A stretch of DNA of 64,000 nt from Actinopolyspora halophila DSM 43834 (GTDB lineage Bacteria; Actinomycetota; Actinomycetes; Mycobacteriales; Pseudonocardiaceae), in contig NZ_AQUI01000002.1 in NCBI RefSeq assembly GCF_000371785.1, positions 2,149,276 to 2,213,275 of the forward strand. Reading direction: 5' to 3'. Positions 1 through 10,539 of the stretch are shown here, in pieces. Within the stretch, counting starts at the first letter, position 1. Every line of letters begins with the position of its first letter. Both the position numbers and the translations under genes were made by a program. The notes under the pieces are model-generated. The model was not told the DNA's origin, made no database searches, and worked only from the letters and a program-made list of their open reading frames with translations.

Positions 1-343
1 CATGGCCGCCGAGTACGACAACGAGGGCAACTACATCTACCCCGAGGGCTTCGACCCGGAGACCCAGGAGTGGCAGGAAGGCTACGAGACCCAGCGCGAG
101 GAGTGGGAGCGGCAGTACGCCGAGGCCCTCGAGCGCTACGAGGCCCACATGCGCCAGGTTGCCAAGGCTGCCGAGGCCGACGCCGCAGCTGCCGCCGCAG
201 GCGGTGGGGAGGAGGAGCCCCAGGAGGGCAACTACACCTCCGCTGCGGAGCCCGCTGCTGAGGAGGAAGAGCAGGAGCCGAGCTCCATGGCCAGCGACGC
301 GCAGTTGGCCGCTCTCCGCGAGAAGCTCTCCGGCGGTGCGTGA
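1..343 (+). CDS. rpsA: 30S ribosomal protein S1, C-terminal end (partial)
   Basis: Only the last ~113 codons are present; the gene begins before the window. The segment is the acidic, low-complexity tail that follows the last S1 domain in actinobacterial ribosomal protein S1. It starts with a Tyr/Glu-rich stretch (EYDNEGNYIYPEGFD), continues through Ala/Glu runs and ends near LREKLSGG. Identification rests on this tail plus the conserved actinobacterial order rpsA-coaE-uvrB. S1 binds mRNA on the small ribosomal subunit. No S1 fold is visible in this fragment, so the call depends partly on context. A strong terminator follows 41 bases after the stop. Confidence 0.85.
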   Translation, partial: MAAEYDNEGNYIYPEGFDPETQEWQEGYETQREEWERQYAEALERYEAHMRQVAKAAEADAAAAAAGGGEEEPQEGNYTSAAEPAAEEEEQEPSSMASDAQLAALREKLSGGA

Positions 344-383
344 GCGAACCTCCGGTCGTTGACCGGTTGACCGATCGCTTCGT

Positions 384-422
384 GGGCGGCCCCGCACCCG
401 GGTGGTGCGGGGCCGCCCTTTT
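384..422 (+). terminator. Rho-independent terminator after rpsA
   Basis: A perfect 15-bp GC-rich stem (384-398 with 404-418) closes a 5-base loop and is followed by TTTT at 419-422. It lies 41 bases downstream of the rpsA stop and separates rpsA from coaE. Confidence 0.9.
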
Positions 423-571
423 CGTGGCCTCCGCCAAGGTTCGTGTGGGGGTTTTCCGGATGGGCGGAATCTCAGCGGGGGCCTCGCTGTGTGAGTCGCA
501 GGCACCGAAGGGACGGCCGCCGAGCCGTGGGGACAGCGGCCCCGCCGCCTGCTTCTCCCGGAGCTGACAGG

Positions 572-1780
572 ATGGGGCGGATGTTGCGCGTTGGTCTCAC
601 AGGAGGAATCGGCTCGGGGAAGTCGACGGTCGCGAACAGGCTGGCCGAACACGGTGCCGTCGTCGTCGACGCGGACCTCGTTTCGCGGGAGGTCGTCGAA
701 CCGGGGACCGAAGGGCTTTCCGAGATCGTGGAGCACTTCGGTGCGGAGGTTCTCGACGAGGACGGGACGCTGAACCGTTCCGCGCTGGCGCGAGTGGTTT
801 TCGGCGACGACGCGGCCCGGCGCGTGTTGAACGGGATCGTGCATCCCAGGGTCGCCGCCCGCACCGCCGAGTTGATCGCCGCGACGTCCGAGGACGCCGT
901 CGTGGTCCACGATGTCGCGTTGCTCGTCGAGAACGGTTACCAGGCCGACTACCACCTGGTCGTCGTGGTGGACGCCCCGGTGGAGCAACGCGTGCGGCGA
1001 CTCGTGGAGCGGGGACTGTCCGCGGAGGACGCACGATCCCGCATCGAGGCGCAGGCCGATGAACAGCAGCGGCGCGCGGCCGCCGATGTTTGGCTGGACA
1101 ACGATTCCGAGCAGTGGGAACTCCGTGCCGAGGTGGATCGGCTGTGGAGGACGCGCCTGGTGCCTTTCGAGGCCAATGTGCGCGCCCGCCTCCCGCAGCG
1201 CCCGAGTGCTCCTCCGGAGCCCGTCGCGCCCGATCCGGAGTGGCCCGAGCAGGCCCGGCGGGTGGCGGCGCGGCTCGCCAAGGCAGTGGGAGGGGACGAC
1301 GGTGCCCGGATCGATCACGTCGGATCCACCTCGGTGCCGGGGCTGGCTTCCGAGGACGTGCTCGATCTGCAGCTGACCGTCCGTACTCCGGACGAGGCCG
1401 ACGCCCTGGCCGAGCCGCTCGCCGCCGCCGGTTTCCCGCGAGTGCCCGGACACGACTCGGACGAGTCGTGTACCGGGGCCTCGGCGGAGCAGTGGTGGAA
1501 GAGGCTGCACGTTTCCGCCGATCCGGGCAGAAGGGCCGAGCTGCACCTGCGGGTGGAAGGCAGGAGCAACTGGCGCCTGGCGCTGCTGTTTCCGGCCTGG
1601 CTGCGCGCGGACGAGCAGGCCCGGGCGGAGTACGCGAGACTCAAGAGTCGGTGCGCGGAGCTGTTCGCCTCGGACGTCGACTCCCGGCGTTACGCGGAGG
1701 CCAAACGTGCCTGGTTCGAACAGGTCCTGCCGCGTGCCGAGCGGTGGGCGGCGCGCACGGGCTGGAGCCCGTGCCGGTGA
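572..1780 (+). CDS. coaE: Dephospho-CoA kinase with C-terminal GrpB/UPF0157 domain
   Basis: CoaE catalyses the last step of coenzyme A synthesis, ATP-dependent phosphorylation of dephospho-CoA. The first ~200 residues carry the P-loop GLTGGIGSGKS, the DADLVSREV substrate motif and the LID-type VERGLSAEDARSRI segment. The remaining ~190 residues form a GrpB-like nucleotidyltransferase-fold domain (DHVGSTSVPGL, then a WWKRLHV segment). This fusion is usual in actinobacteria, giving ~400 rather than ~200 residues; the role of the second domain is unknown. Starts at 572 and 581 are both possible. I chose 572 because GGAG lies ~9 bases upstream, although the kinase fold proper begins at 581. It stands alone between the rpsA terminator and a convergent DUF402 gene. 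Confidence 0.92.
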   Translation: MGRMLRVGLTGGIGSGKSTVANRLAEHGAVVVDADLVSREVVEPGTEGLSEIVEHFGAEVLDEDGTLNRSALARVVFGDDAARRVLNGIVHPRVAARTAELIAATSEDAVVVHDVALLVENGYQADYHLVVVVDAPVEQRVRRLVERGLSAEDARSRIEAQADEQQRRAAADVWLDNDSEQWELRAEVDRLWRTRLVPFEANVRARLPQRPSAPPEPVAPDPEWPEQARRVAARLAKAVGGDDGARIDHVGSTSVPGLASEDVLDLQLTVRTPDEADALAEPLAAAGFPRVPGHDSDESCTGASAEQWWKRLHVSADPGRRAELHLRVEGRSNWRLALLFPAWLRADEQARAEYARLKSRCAELFASDVDSRRYAEAKRAWFEQVLPRAERWAARTGWSPCR

Positions 1781-1783
1781 TCC

Positions 1784-2281
1784 TCAAAGTCCGGTGAACA
1801 TCCCGCGGTGGGCCAGCCACTGTTCGATGTCGCGGTGCAGGCTGACCTCGTCGAAGACGCTGTGCACGGTGCGCAGCGCCAGATCGGCGTCGTCGAGCGT
1901 CAGCTGACCGCGATTTATCGCGGAAGCGTACTCCTCCGAGTTGACGATGCGCGGTTGACCCTGTTGCGGGACTTCCAGTCCCAGGTGCAGATCGGTCGTG
2001 ATCCAGGAGCGCGCGTCGCGGTCGATGCGGGCCGCCGTCAGCAGGCTTCCGTCGGGTCGGGCGTGGCGGCTGCGTGGCCGGTAACGGGTCAGTCGCAGCC
2101 CCGGCTCGGGCAGCAGCCAGGTGATCTCGCTGTCGTGAACCGGGTCCTCCGGCGTGCTGCATTCCAGACACAGCCCCCATCGCTCGAGGTGACAGTCGTC
2201 CAGCTGTTGGACGGCTCCGGAACCCAGATGCCGTTGCGCGCTGGGTACGTCGACGATTTCGACATGCTGAGGAGTGATCAC
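1784..2281 (-). CDS. DUF402 family protein, divergent paralogue
   Basis: A ~165-residue protein that aligns along its whole length with the DUF402 protein encoded at 2528-3052 (E-x-WLLPE-L-R, then a W-x-T-x-DL-L-L segment and a C-terminal helical part). DUF402 proteins share a fold with nucleoside di/triphosphate phosphatases; several bind metal and hydrolyse phosphoanhydrides, but actinobacterial members are mostly uncharacterised. The acidic positions are less complete here than in the neighbour, so activity is uncertain. GTG at 2281 is chosen because the homologous region begins at once (ITPQHVEIVDV); an in-frame GTG at 2290 is an alternative. No strong ribosome binding site is visible. 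The gene converges on coaE with 3 bases between the stops. Confidence 0.7.
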   Translation of the reverse strand: MITPQHVEIVDVPSAQRHLGSGAVQQLDDCHLERWGLCLECSTPEDPVHDSEITWLLPEPGLRLTRYRPRSRHARPDGSLLTAARIDRDARSWITTDLHLGLEVPQQGQPRIVNSEEYASAINRGQLTLDDADLALRTVHSVFDEVSLHRDIEQWLAHRGMFTGL

Positions 2282-2527
2282 CGAACCCACGGATCCGACA
2301 GTAACCCGAAAAAACTGTGAAATAACCAACAAGACGGATCTGTTATGTAACCTTTGAACATTGTTCGCGTGACGGTTACACACTTACCGGTGATTTAGCC
2401 AGTATGTCGGTTGTCACACAGGGGGGATTCTGGTAGAGGTTCGTCGTTCGAGGTTGGGACCCGGGCACGGGACGGCGGGAAGCGCAGTCGGGCGCCCGCC
2501 TCGTCCGGGACGGGCGGAGTCCCCCGG

Positions 2528-3052
2528 TCAGGAGTCAGGAGTGCGCCTGTCCAGCTCGATGTCGGAGGCCCGCAGCCAGGCCGCGAGATCGTATTCGTGT
2601 CCGGCCAGGGCCTCCATGGTCGTGTGGGTGGTGTACATCGCCCGTTGTGCCGTCTCCTCGTCCAGCAGACCGGCGCGCAGGGCGCTGACGAACTCGTCGG
2701 TGTCGAGCACCTCGGCGAAACCCGTTGCCGAAACCACGATGTCCAGGTACAGGTCGACGGTTCGCCACTGTCGTGTCCCGCGCTCCACGGAGACGATGTC
2801 CAGGTAGAAGTCCTGCACCCGCTCGTGACCGGGGCGCCAGCGGAAATCACTGACCCGAAGGTTCAACTCGGGAAGCAGCCAGGACTCGACGTAGGTCAGT
2901 TTCGGGTGGTCGACGATCTCGCGCGCCATGTAGAGCCCGAACGACTCCAGGCGGTACTCGTCCACGGTCCGTACCCGACCCTTGGAGTCGGTGTTGGTCC
3001 GGGCGGCCAGGTCGAAGACCTCCACCTTCGGAGGGTGGACCGGAAGGCCCAT
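2528..3052 (-). CDS. DUF402 family protein next to uvrB
   Basis: A 174-residue DUF402 protein with the family hallmarks HPPKVEVFDL, the central VESWLLPELNLRVSDF, and the acidic pair WRTVDLYLDIVVSATG that in characterised relatives helps bind metal. A gene of this type commonly sits divergent to uvrB in actinobacteria. The start is set at ATG 3052 because homologues begin at M-x-x-HPPKVE; an in-frame GTG at 3082 lacks a ribosome binding site. Its promoter must lie in the 141 bases shared with uvrB. It is a paralogue of the gene at 1784-2281. Biochemical role unknown; a hydrolase acting on nucleotides is the best family-based guess. Confidence 0.85.
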   Translation of the reverse strand: MGLPVHPPKVEVFDLAARTNTDSKGRVRTVDEYRLESFGLYMAREIVDHPKLTYVESWLLPELNLRVSDFRWRPGHERVQDFYLDIVSVERGTRQWRTVDLYLDIVVSATGFAEVLDTDEFVSALRAGLLDEETAQRAMYTTHTTMEALAGHEYDLAAWLRASDIELDRRTPDS

Positions 3053-3193
3053 GCTCTCGGCGATCTCCCGTTGTGACGTCACGCCGACACTGTACGAGAG
3101 CGATGTGAGTTGTGTCGCCGTTTTCCCGGAACACGACCACGACGCGGAACGCGGCGGCGCAGCGGTGTCGTTCCGAGCTCGTAAGCTGGGGGT

Positions 3194-5353
<2,160 letters not shown>

Positions 5354-5382
5354 CCCGGTCTACGTCGGGCCGCGACGTGAAG

Positions 5383-5421
5383 CCCGCCCGCGCGGAGTGG
5401 TGCTCCTCGCGCGCGGGCGGG
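5383..5421. terminator. Hairpin between convergent uvrB and acyl-CoA dehydrogenase genes
   Basis: An imperfect GC-rich inverted repeat, with an 11-bp outer stem of CCCGCCCGCGC type and a GGAG/CTCC inner stem, lies in the 168-base gap between two converging stops. There is no T-tract, as is common in actinobacterial terminators. Confidence 0.5.
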
Positions 5422-5521
5422 TGCGTTCGTCCCGGCCGATTCCCGGTGGCGAGGGCCCGTTGGACGCGTTCGCCGCTCACGGGCGACCGCGGAGCCCGGG
5501 GTGGCCTCGCCGCTGCGGGGA

Positions 5522-6706
5522 TCAGGTGAAGGCGCTGTGACCGGTGATGGATTTGCCCACGATCAGCGTGTTCATCTCGCGGCTGCCCTCGAAGGAGTAG
5601 ACGGCTTCCGCGTCGGCGAAGAACTTGGCCACCTCGTAGTCGAGCACGATGCCGTTGCCGCCGAACAGCTCACGCGCCCAAGCCACGCACTCGCGCATCC
5701 TGGTGGTCGTGAAGCTCTTGGCGAGCGCGGCGTGGTCGGCACCTGCGGTCCCGTCGGCCATCTTCTGGGCCAGCCTGGTCACCATGCCGAACATGGCGGT
5801 GATGTTGCCGAGCATCTTCACGAGGAGGTCCTGGATCATCTGGAAACCGCCGATGGGCCTGCCGAACTGTTCGCGGTCCACCGCGTACTCCCGTGCCAGC
5901 TCGTAGGCGCGGATGGCCACACCGAGCGCCTGCCAGGCGACGTTTCCCCTGGTTTTGGCAAGCACCTTGGCGGTGTCCCCGAAGTTCTCGATGTTCTGGA
6001 GCCGGTTCTCCTCCGGAACGCGCACCTCGTTCAGCGAGATGTCGGCGTTCTGCACCGAGCGCAGCGCGATCTTTCCCTCGATCTTGCTCGTGTGGAACCC
6101 CGGGGTGTCCTTCTCGACCACGAAGCCCTTGACGTTGCCGTCCGCTTCATCCCTGGCCCAGATGACCACCAGATCGGCGAAGGTTCCGTTGCCGATCCAG
6201 CGTTTCGCCCCGTTGAGCACCCACTCGTCGTTTTCCCTGCGGGCGGTGGTGCGCATGCCCCCCGCCACGTCGGATCCGCCCTCGGGCTCGGTCAGGCCGA
6301 AGGCGCCGATCTTGTTCCATGCGACCATGTCCGGCATCCAACGATCCCGTTGACGCTGGTCACCGCCTCCGTAGATGCTTCCCATGGCCAGGCCGGTGTG
6401 CACGCCGGATGCCACGGCCAGCGAGGGGTCGGCCTTGTTCAACTCTATGCTGAGAAAGCCGTTGAACAGTGGCCTGCGTGTCCGTCCGTCCCCGTACTCG
6501 GGGAACTGGAACCCGGCGATGCCCGTCTTGGCGAAGGTCTCGATCGCTTCGAAGGGGAACTCGGCCCGGTCCCAGGCATCGTTGGCCAGCGGTTTGATCT
6601 CGCGTTGGACGATCTCGCGGATCTCGGCCAGTTCGGAGCGCTCACCCTCGGTGAGCAGTTCCTCGAAGCCGAAGAAGTCGGGGTCGGTCTTGACGTTCTT
6701 GGGCAT
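5522..6706 (-). CDS. Acyl-CoA dehydrogenase, glutaryl-CoA dehydrogenase-like
   Basis: A 394-residue FAD flavoprotein that would oxidise an acyl-CoA to an enoyl-CoA, passing electrons to ETF. Visible family features: FGLTEPEGGSD (flavin and substrate contact), KRWIGNGTFADL, RYAVDREQFG-type helix (REYAVDREQFGRPI), QMIQDLL, and C-terminal YSFEGSREMNTLIVGKSITG with the catalytic Glu in FEG. The INTLIxGxxxTG ending recalls glutaryl-CoA dehydrogenases, which also decarboxylate; substrate is not proven. ATG 6706 has AAGG ~9 bases upstream; the earlier in-frame TTG at 6715 has none. It is the last gene of the five-gene operon that starts at 10495, 48 bases after its neighbour. Confidence 0.88.
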   Translation of the reverse strand: MPKNVKTDPDFFGFEELLTEGERSELAEIREIVQREIKPLANDAWDRAEFPFEAIETFAKTGIAGFQFPEYGDGRTRRPLFNGFLSIELNKADPSLAVASGVHTGLAMGSIYGGGDQRQRDRWMPDMVAWNKIGAFGLTEPEGGSDVAGGMRTTARRENDEWVLNGAKRWIGNGTFADLVVIWARDEADGNVKGFVVEKDTPGFHTSKIEGKIALRSVQNADISLNEVRVPEENRLQNIENFGDTAKVLAKTRGNVAWQALGVAIRAYELAREYAVDREQFGRPIGGFQMIQDLLVKMLGNITAMFGMVTRLAQKMADGTAGADHAALAKSFTTTRMRECVAWARELFGGNGIVLDYEVAKFFADAEAVYSFEGSREMNTLIVGKSITGHSAFT

Positions 6707-6754
6707 TGTGCTCAACCTTCTTGTCGTGGAAACCGGATAGTTGCGTGCCGGTGG

Positions 6755-7732
6755 TCAGTCCGCGTCGTCGATCGCGCGGAGGGCTTCGGTGACCGCGAGC
6801 TGCTTGTGGTCACGCCGTGCGGAGCGCGCGCGGTACGCTTCGGCGTCGTCGCCGTAGGCCCGTTCGGTCTGCTCGGCCAGGGTGTCGATGTTCGCGGCGT
6901 CGAGTTCGGGAGTGCCGAGGTCCTTCCACCGTTCGGCCATTCCCCTCCCGAGGTGCTCGATCATGTGCCGGAATCCCCCGGAGCCACCTCCGAGGTGGAA
7001 ACTTTCGAAGGGCCCCACTGTTGCCCAACGGTTGCCCAGGGAGTTCTTCACGATCGTGTCCAGTTGCTCGGCGTCGATCACACCGCGCAGCACGAGGTCG
7101 AACGACTCGGCCAGCACGGCGCTCTGCAGCCGGTTGGCCACGAATCCCGAGGTTTCGCGATGCAGCCGCACCGGAGTCTTACCGAGACGTTCGTAGAACT
7201 CGAAGGCCGCTTCTCCGACGGGTTCGGAGGTGCGCTCCCCGGGGACTATCTCCACGAGTGGGACCACGTGCGGTGGGTTGAAGGGATGCGCGACCAGTGT
7301 CCGGGCCGCTGCTCCGTCCGACAGCCGTGCGGCGATGTCGGTGGGCAGCAGTCCTGAACTCGAGGAGGCGAGTACGGCGTCCTCCGGGGCCGCGTTCGCG
7401 ACGCGCCGGAACAGCTCCCGTTTGGTCTCCACCCGTTCGGGGCCGTTCTCCTGGACTATGTCGGCGTGCTCGGCGGCCCATTCGGGATCGTCGCCCAGCT
7501 CGATTCGTTCGCGCGGGTCGGAGTTCTCGGTCCCGGGAAGGACCGCGCTCAGCGAAGGCAGGGCTGCTTCCAGCGACTCCCGCAGATCGGTGCGTGGGTC
7601 GGACAGCCGCACTCGCATGCCGTTGGCCGCGAAGAGCGCCGCCCAGGCGAGCCCGATGGTCCCCGCCCCGATGACCGCGGCCCTCTCGAAACGAGCGGAG
7701 GGTGAGTTCGGTGAGTTCGATGAATTCGTCAT
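6755..7732 (-). CDS. 3-hydroxyacyl-CoA dehydrogenase family (carnitine dehydrogenase / lambda-crystallin-like)
   Basis: An NAD-dependent oxidoreductase of 325 residues. The Rossmann glycine motif GAGTIGLAWAALF lies near residue 20. Catalytic-domain signatures follow: ASSSSGL, AHPFNPPHVVPLVE (catalytic His) and the GFVANRL helix with the usual Asn. The C-terminal domain (GPFESFHLGGGSGG) resembles L-carnitine 3-dehydrogenase and lambda-crystallin/L-gulonate dehydrogenase more than FadB. It would oxidise a beta-hydroxy group to a ketone, which fits a decarboxylase gene 18 bases upstream in the operon: a beta-keto acid formed here could be decarboxylated. Substrate unknown. The N-terminus is Ser/Asn rich and probably disordered. 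Confidence 0.82.
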   Translation of the reverse strand: MTNSSNSPNSPSARFERAAVIGAGTIGLAWAALFAANGMRVRLSDPRTDLRESLEAALPSLSAVLPGTENSDPRERIELGDDPEWAAEHADIVQENGPERVETKRELFRRVANAAPEDAVLASSSSGLLPTDIAARLSDGAAARTLVAHPFNPPHVVPLVEIVPGERTSEPVGEAAFEFYERLGKTPVRLHRETSGFVANRLQSAVLAESFDLVLRGVIDAEQLDTIVKNSLGNRWATVGPFESFHLGGGSGGFRHMIEHLGRGMAERWKDLGTPELDAANIDTLAEQTERAYGDDAEAYRARSARRDHKQLAVTEALRAIDDAD

Positions 7733-7750
7733 GATGCCTTCTTCGCGTGA

Positions 7751-8491
7751 TCACCGTTCGTGCAGGTAGTCGTGAACCGGGTGCGCCGGTCCGAGCGTCA
7801 GGTCCGTGAGGATGTGGCTCGCCGAGACGATTTCGCGCACCGGAAGATCGGCCAACGGTGCCAGCGCGTGCTCGAAAAGCTGGAGGCGAGCCGGTGCGGT
7901 CCAGGCCTGTTTGACCGTGATGTCGGTGATCTCGGTGCGTACCAGCTCACACACCCGCGGTGTCCGGTCACTGCCGGGGACGATGTTGAGCATGTAAGTG
8001 GGAACGGTGATCTGTTCCCTGGCGCGGTCGGCCTCCAGCGGCTGGTGCTTGTACCCCATGGTGGCCGTGGCCACCCGCTGGCTACCGTAGTCCAGAGTTC
8101 CGACCAGGGCAGCGTGCTCGGTGTGCAGCTCGGGAGTGGCCAGCACCTTCGGGTAGGCGCTCAGCTCGCGTCCCGAGGCGATGGCCGGGAAGTTGTCCAG
8201 GTACATCGCGTGCAGGTACTCGCCGTGTTCGTCCCCGAGACGTACCGGGACGGCCTGGCCCGCTTCGGTGTAGGGGCCGAAGGAGGTCACCTCGTTCATG
8301 CGCATGATCTCGAAACGGACCAGTGGTTCCTCGACGACCAGGGGTTCCGGAACGACGGCCCGTAGCGCGTCGTGGTCGGTGCGATAAACGACGTTCAGGT
8401 ACTCGCGGTCGGTGAAACGGGGGACGCCGGCCGCGAAAGCCGGGTTGGTCAGCGGTGTGGTCAGCGCCTGACGGACTTGTTCCGAACGCAT
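7751..8491 (-). CDS. Acetoacetate decarboxylase family protein
   Basis: A 246-residue member of the acetoacetate decarboxylase fold, which uses a Schiff-base lysine to decarboxylate beta-keto acids. The motif GRELSAYPKVLATPEL near residue 120 aligns with the active-site segment of the clostridial enzyme, where two adjacent lysines occur. Here the first, the Schiff-base Lys, is kept and the second, which lowers its pKa, is Val. The Arg/Glu pair preceding it (GRE) is present. The protein may therefore be an ADC-like decarboxylase or aldolase with altered chemistry. It is the third gene of the CoA-transferase operon, 11 bases after the crotonase gene. Confidence 0.8.
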   Translation of the reverse strand: MRSEQVRQALTTPLTNPAFAAGVPRFTDREYLNVVYRTDHDALRAVVPEPLVVEEPLVRFEIMRMNEVTSFGPYTEAGQAVPVRLGDEHGEYLHAMYLDNFPAIASGRELSAYPKVLATPELHTEHAALVGTLDYGSQRVATATMGYKHQPLEADRAREQITVPTYMLNIVPGSDRTPRVCELVRTEITDITVKQAWTAPARLQLFEHALAPLADLPVREIVSASHILTDLTLGPAHPVHDYLHER

Positions 8492-8502
8492 GTCGGACCT
8501 CC

Positions 8503-9279
8503 TTACTGTGCGGACCAGTTCGGTGAGCGACGTTCCGCGAAGGCACGGGCGCCTTCGGCGAAGTCCTCGGAGGCCAGCAGTGCGCGGAGCTCCTCGCGTT
8601 GGGCGGTGAAGGCCTGCTGCTCCGAGTCGCGCGCCGCCGTCCGGGAGACTCGCTTGGCCGCCTTGACCGCGAGGGGAGCGTTCCGCGAGATTCCGGCTGC
8701 CAGTTCCAGGGCCGTGGACTCGGCCGCGCCGTCCGCCGTGGTCCTGTTGAGCACACCGAGCTCGGCCGCGCGTTCGGCCGTGATCGTTTTCCCGGTGAGT
8801 ATCAGTTCCATCGCCAGGTGGTAGGGAATCCGGTTGGGGAGACGTACGGCTCCGCCCCCACCCGCGATCAGCCCGCGTTGGACCTCGGGAAGAGCGAATT
8901 TCGCGCTCGCTCCGGCGACGACGAGGTCGCAGGCGAGGGCGAGTTCGAACCCGCCTCCCATCGCGAAGCCCTCGACCGCCGCGATGAGCGGCTTGTCCGG
9001 CTCGGCCTCGGTCAGCCCCGCGAACCCCTTGCCCGCGATCGAGGCCGACTCCCCGTTGGCCGCGGCTTTGAGGTCCATGCCCGCGCTGAACATCCGCTCC
9101 GCTCCCGTGAGCACGCCGACACGCAGTCGCGGATCCTCGTCCAGGTGCCGTGCGGCTTCGGCGATACCTTCGGCGACCGCGGTGTTCACGGCGTTGCGGG
9201 CCTTCGGCCGATCGATCGTGATAACGAGTGTGTTCTCGTGGATCTCCGTGCGCACCGGTTGGTTCTCGGCGTCGGTCAT
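8503..9279 (-). CDS. Enoyl-CoA hydratase/isomerase (crotonase family)
   Basis: A 258-residue crotonase-fold protein acting on an acyl-CoA thioester. Oxyanion-hole segments are AGMDLKAAANG and GFAMGGGFELALACDL. Both positions of the classical hydratase glutamate pair are occupied: PEVQRG near residue 135 and LAMELILTG near residue 155. This supports hydration of a 2-enoyl-CoA to 3-hydroxyacyl-CoA rather than only isomerisation. It follows the CoA-transferase gene by 4 bases and precedes the decarboxylase gene, so it is part of one transcript. In the predicted order it acts between the acyl-CoA dehydrogenase and the hydroxyacyl dehydrogenase of the same operon. Confidence 0.9.
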   Translation of the reverse strand: MTDAENQPVRTEIHENTLVITIDRPKARNAVNTAVAEGIAEAARHLDEDPRLRVGVLTGAERMFSAGMDLKAAANGESASIAGKGFAGLTEAEPDKPLIAAVEGFAMGGGFELALACDLVVAGASAKFALPEVQRGLIAGGGGAVRLPNRIPYHLAMELILTGKTITAERAAELGVLNRTTADGAAESTALELAAGISRNAPLAVKAAKRVSRTAARDSEQQAFTAQREELRALLASEDFAEGARAFAERRSPNWSAQ

Positions 9280-9283
9280 TCGT

Positions 9284-10495
9284 TCACTCCTGTGTCTCGT
9301 CCGGCCGGTCGGGGCCGCCGAGTACCTCGGCGGTGTCCTGGCCGGGCAGGGGCGCGTGCTTGCGGACGGAGGCGGGGGTGCGCGAGAAGTTCATCGGGAT
9401 CCCCACGACCCGGTAACTGCCCTCTGTCGGGTGCTCTGCCACGTCAAGCAGGTGTCCTTCGCGCACGTAGGGGTCCTCCGTGGCCTCGTCCAGGCGAAGG
9501 ACCGGTCCGACGGGGATGCTGTGCTTCGTGCCGACTTCGATCCACTCGTCCGAGGCCAGTTCCGGGGTGACGGATTCGATCAACTGCGCCAGGTCCTGGC
9601 CGTCCTGGCGGACGTCGATGAACTCCCCGTTGACCCTGGGGTCCTCCACCAGGTCGGGCCGTCCCGCGGCGGCGAACAGGTCGCGGAAGTTCCGCGGGGT
9701 GTACGGAATGATCATGACCAGTCCGTCCTTGGTGGGCCGCGCCCGATGGCCCTGGTTCAACGAGTTGGGGAACCCGGTGGGCCCCATCGGTGGTTCGAAG
9801 GCGTTGCCCTGCAGGTGCTCGATCATGTTGAAGGACAGCAGGGTGTCGGCCATCGGGACCTCCACCCGCTGCCCCTCACCCGTGGCGCGCTGGTGCAGCA
9901 GTGCGGCCATGGCGGAGTAGGCGATCGTGAGGGCGGTGACCTTGTCGGCGAGGATGCTGGGCAGAACCACGGGGGTTCCGATGTCACCGGCCCGTTGGGC
10001 CAGGTCGATCATTCCGGATGCCGCTTGGACGGTTTCGTCGTAGGCGGCGAGCTCGGCTCGGCTCGAGTCGGGGCGGAAACCCTGCGCGTGCGCGTAGACC
10101 AGCGCGGGGTTGCGCTGTGCGAGGTTCTCGTAGTCCATGCCGAGCCGCTGCAGGGCCCCCGCCCGCATGTTGGTGATCAGCAGATCGGCCCCGTCGATCA
10201 GTCCGAGCGCGCGTTCCCGCTCCTCGGGGTCTTTGAGGTTGAGCTCCACGCTGCGCTTGTTGCGGTTGACGTTGAGGTGCAGCGGAGTCATTCCGGGGGT
10301 GCGGTGGGTGGTGCCGAGGCGCGCGCTGTCCCGGGGTGACTCGATCCGGATCACGTCGGCTCCGAGATCTCCGAATATCTGGGCCGCGTACGGACCCATC
10401 ACCACCGTGGACATGTCGATGACTCGAACTCCCGCCAGTGGTCCGGCGGCGTTCCCCTTTTCCTCGGTGGGCCGCGTACCGGTGCTATTCGACAT
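9284..10495 (-). CDS. CaiB/BaiF family (class III) CoA-transferase
   Basis: A 403-residue class III CoA-transferase, which moves CoA between carboxylic acids without free energy input from ATP. Features: N-terminal LAGVRVIDMSTVVMGPYAAQ, the Rossmann-like GDLGADVIRIESP, RNKRSVELNLKDPE, and LITNMRAGALQRLGMDYE, all typical of CaiB/Frc proteins. I do not assign the catalytic Asp with certainty. ATG 10495 has GGGAGA 6 bases upstream; an upstream in-frame ATG at 10534 is less likely. It is the promoter-proximal gene of the operon 5522-10495 and sits behind an 18-bp palindrome. It probably activates the pathway substrate, a carnitine- or short-chain-acid-like compound, though this is inference. Confidence 0.9.
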   Translation of the reverse strand: MSNSTGTRPTEEKGNAAGPLAGVRVIDMSTVVMGPYAAQIFGDLGADVIRIESPRDSARLGTTHRTPGMTPLHLNVNRNKRSVELNLKDPEERERALGLIDGADLLITNMRAGALQRLGMDYENLAQRNPALVYAHAQGFRPDSSRAELAAYDETVQAASGMIDLAQRAGDIGTPVVLPSILADKVTALTIAYSAMAALLHQRATGEGQRVEVPMADTLLSFNMIEHLQGNAFEPPMGPTGFPNSLNQGHRARPTKDGLVMIIPYTPRNFRDLFAAAGRPDLVEDPRVNGEFIDVRQDGQDLAQLIESVTPELASDEWIEVGTKHSIPVGPVLRLDEATEDPYVREGHLLDVAEHPTEGSYRVVGIPMNFSRTPASVRKHAPLPGQDTAEVLGGPDRPDETQE

Positions 10496-10539
10496 GGTTT
10501 CTCCCTGTCGAGCATTGAAACTTATTAACCTCACTAACG

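Noticed and set aside
5501-7357. 618-codon plus-strand frame across two minus-strand genes
   Set aside because: Runs antisense through the acyl-CoA dehydrogenase and hydroxyacyl dehydrogenase genes, both of which have clear catalytic motifs.
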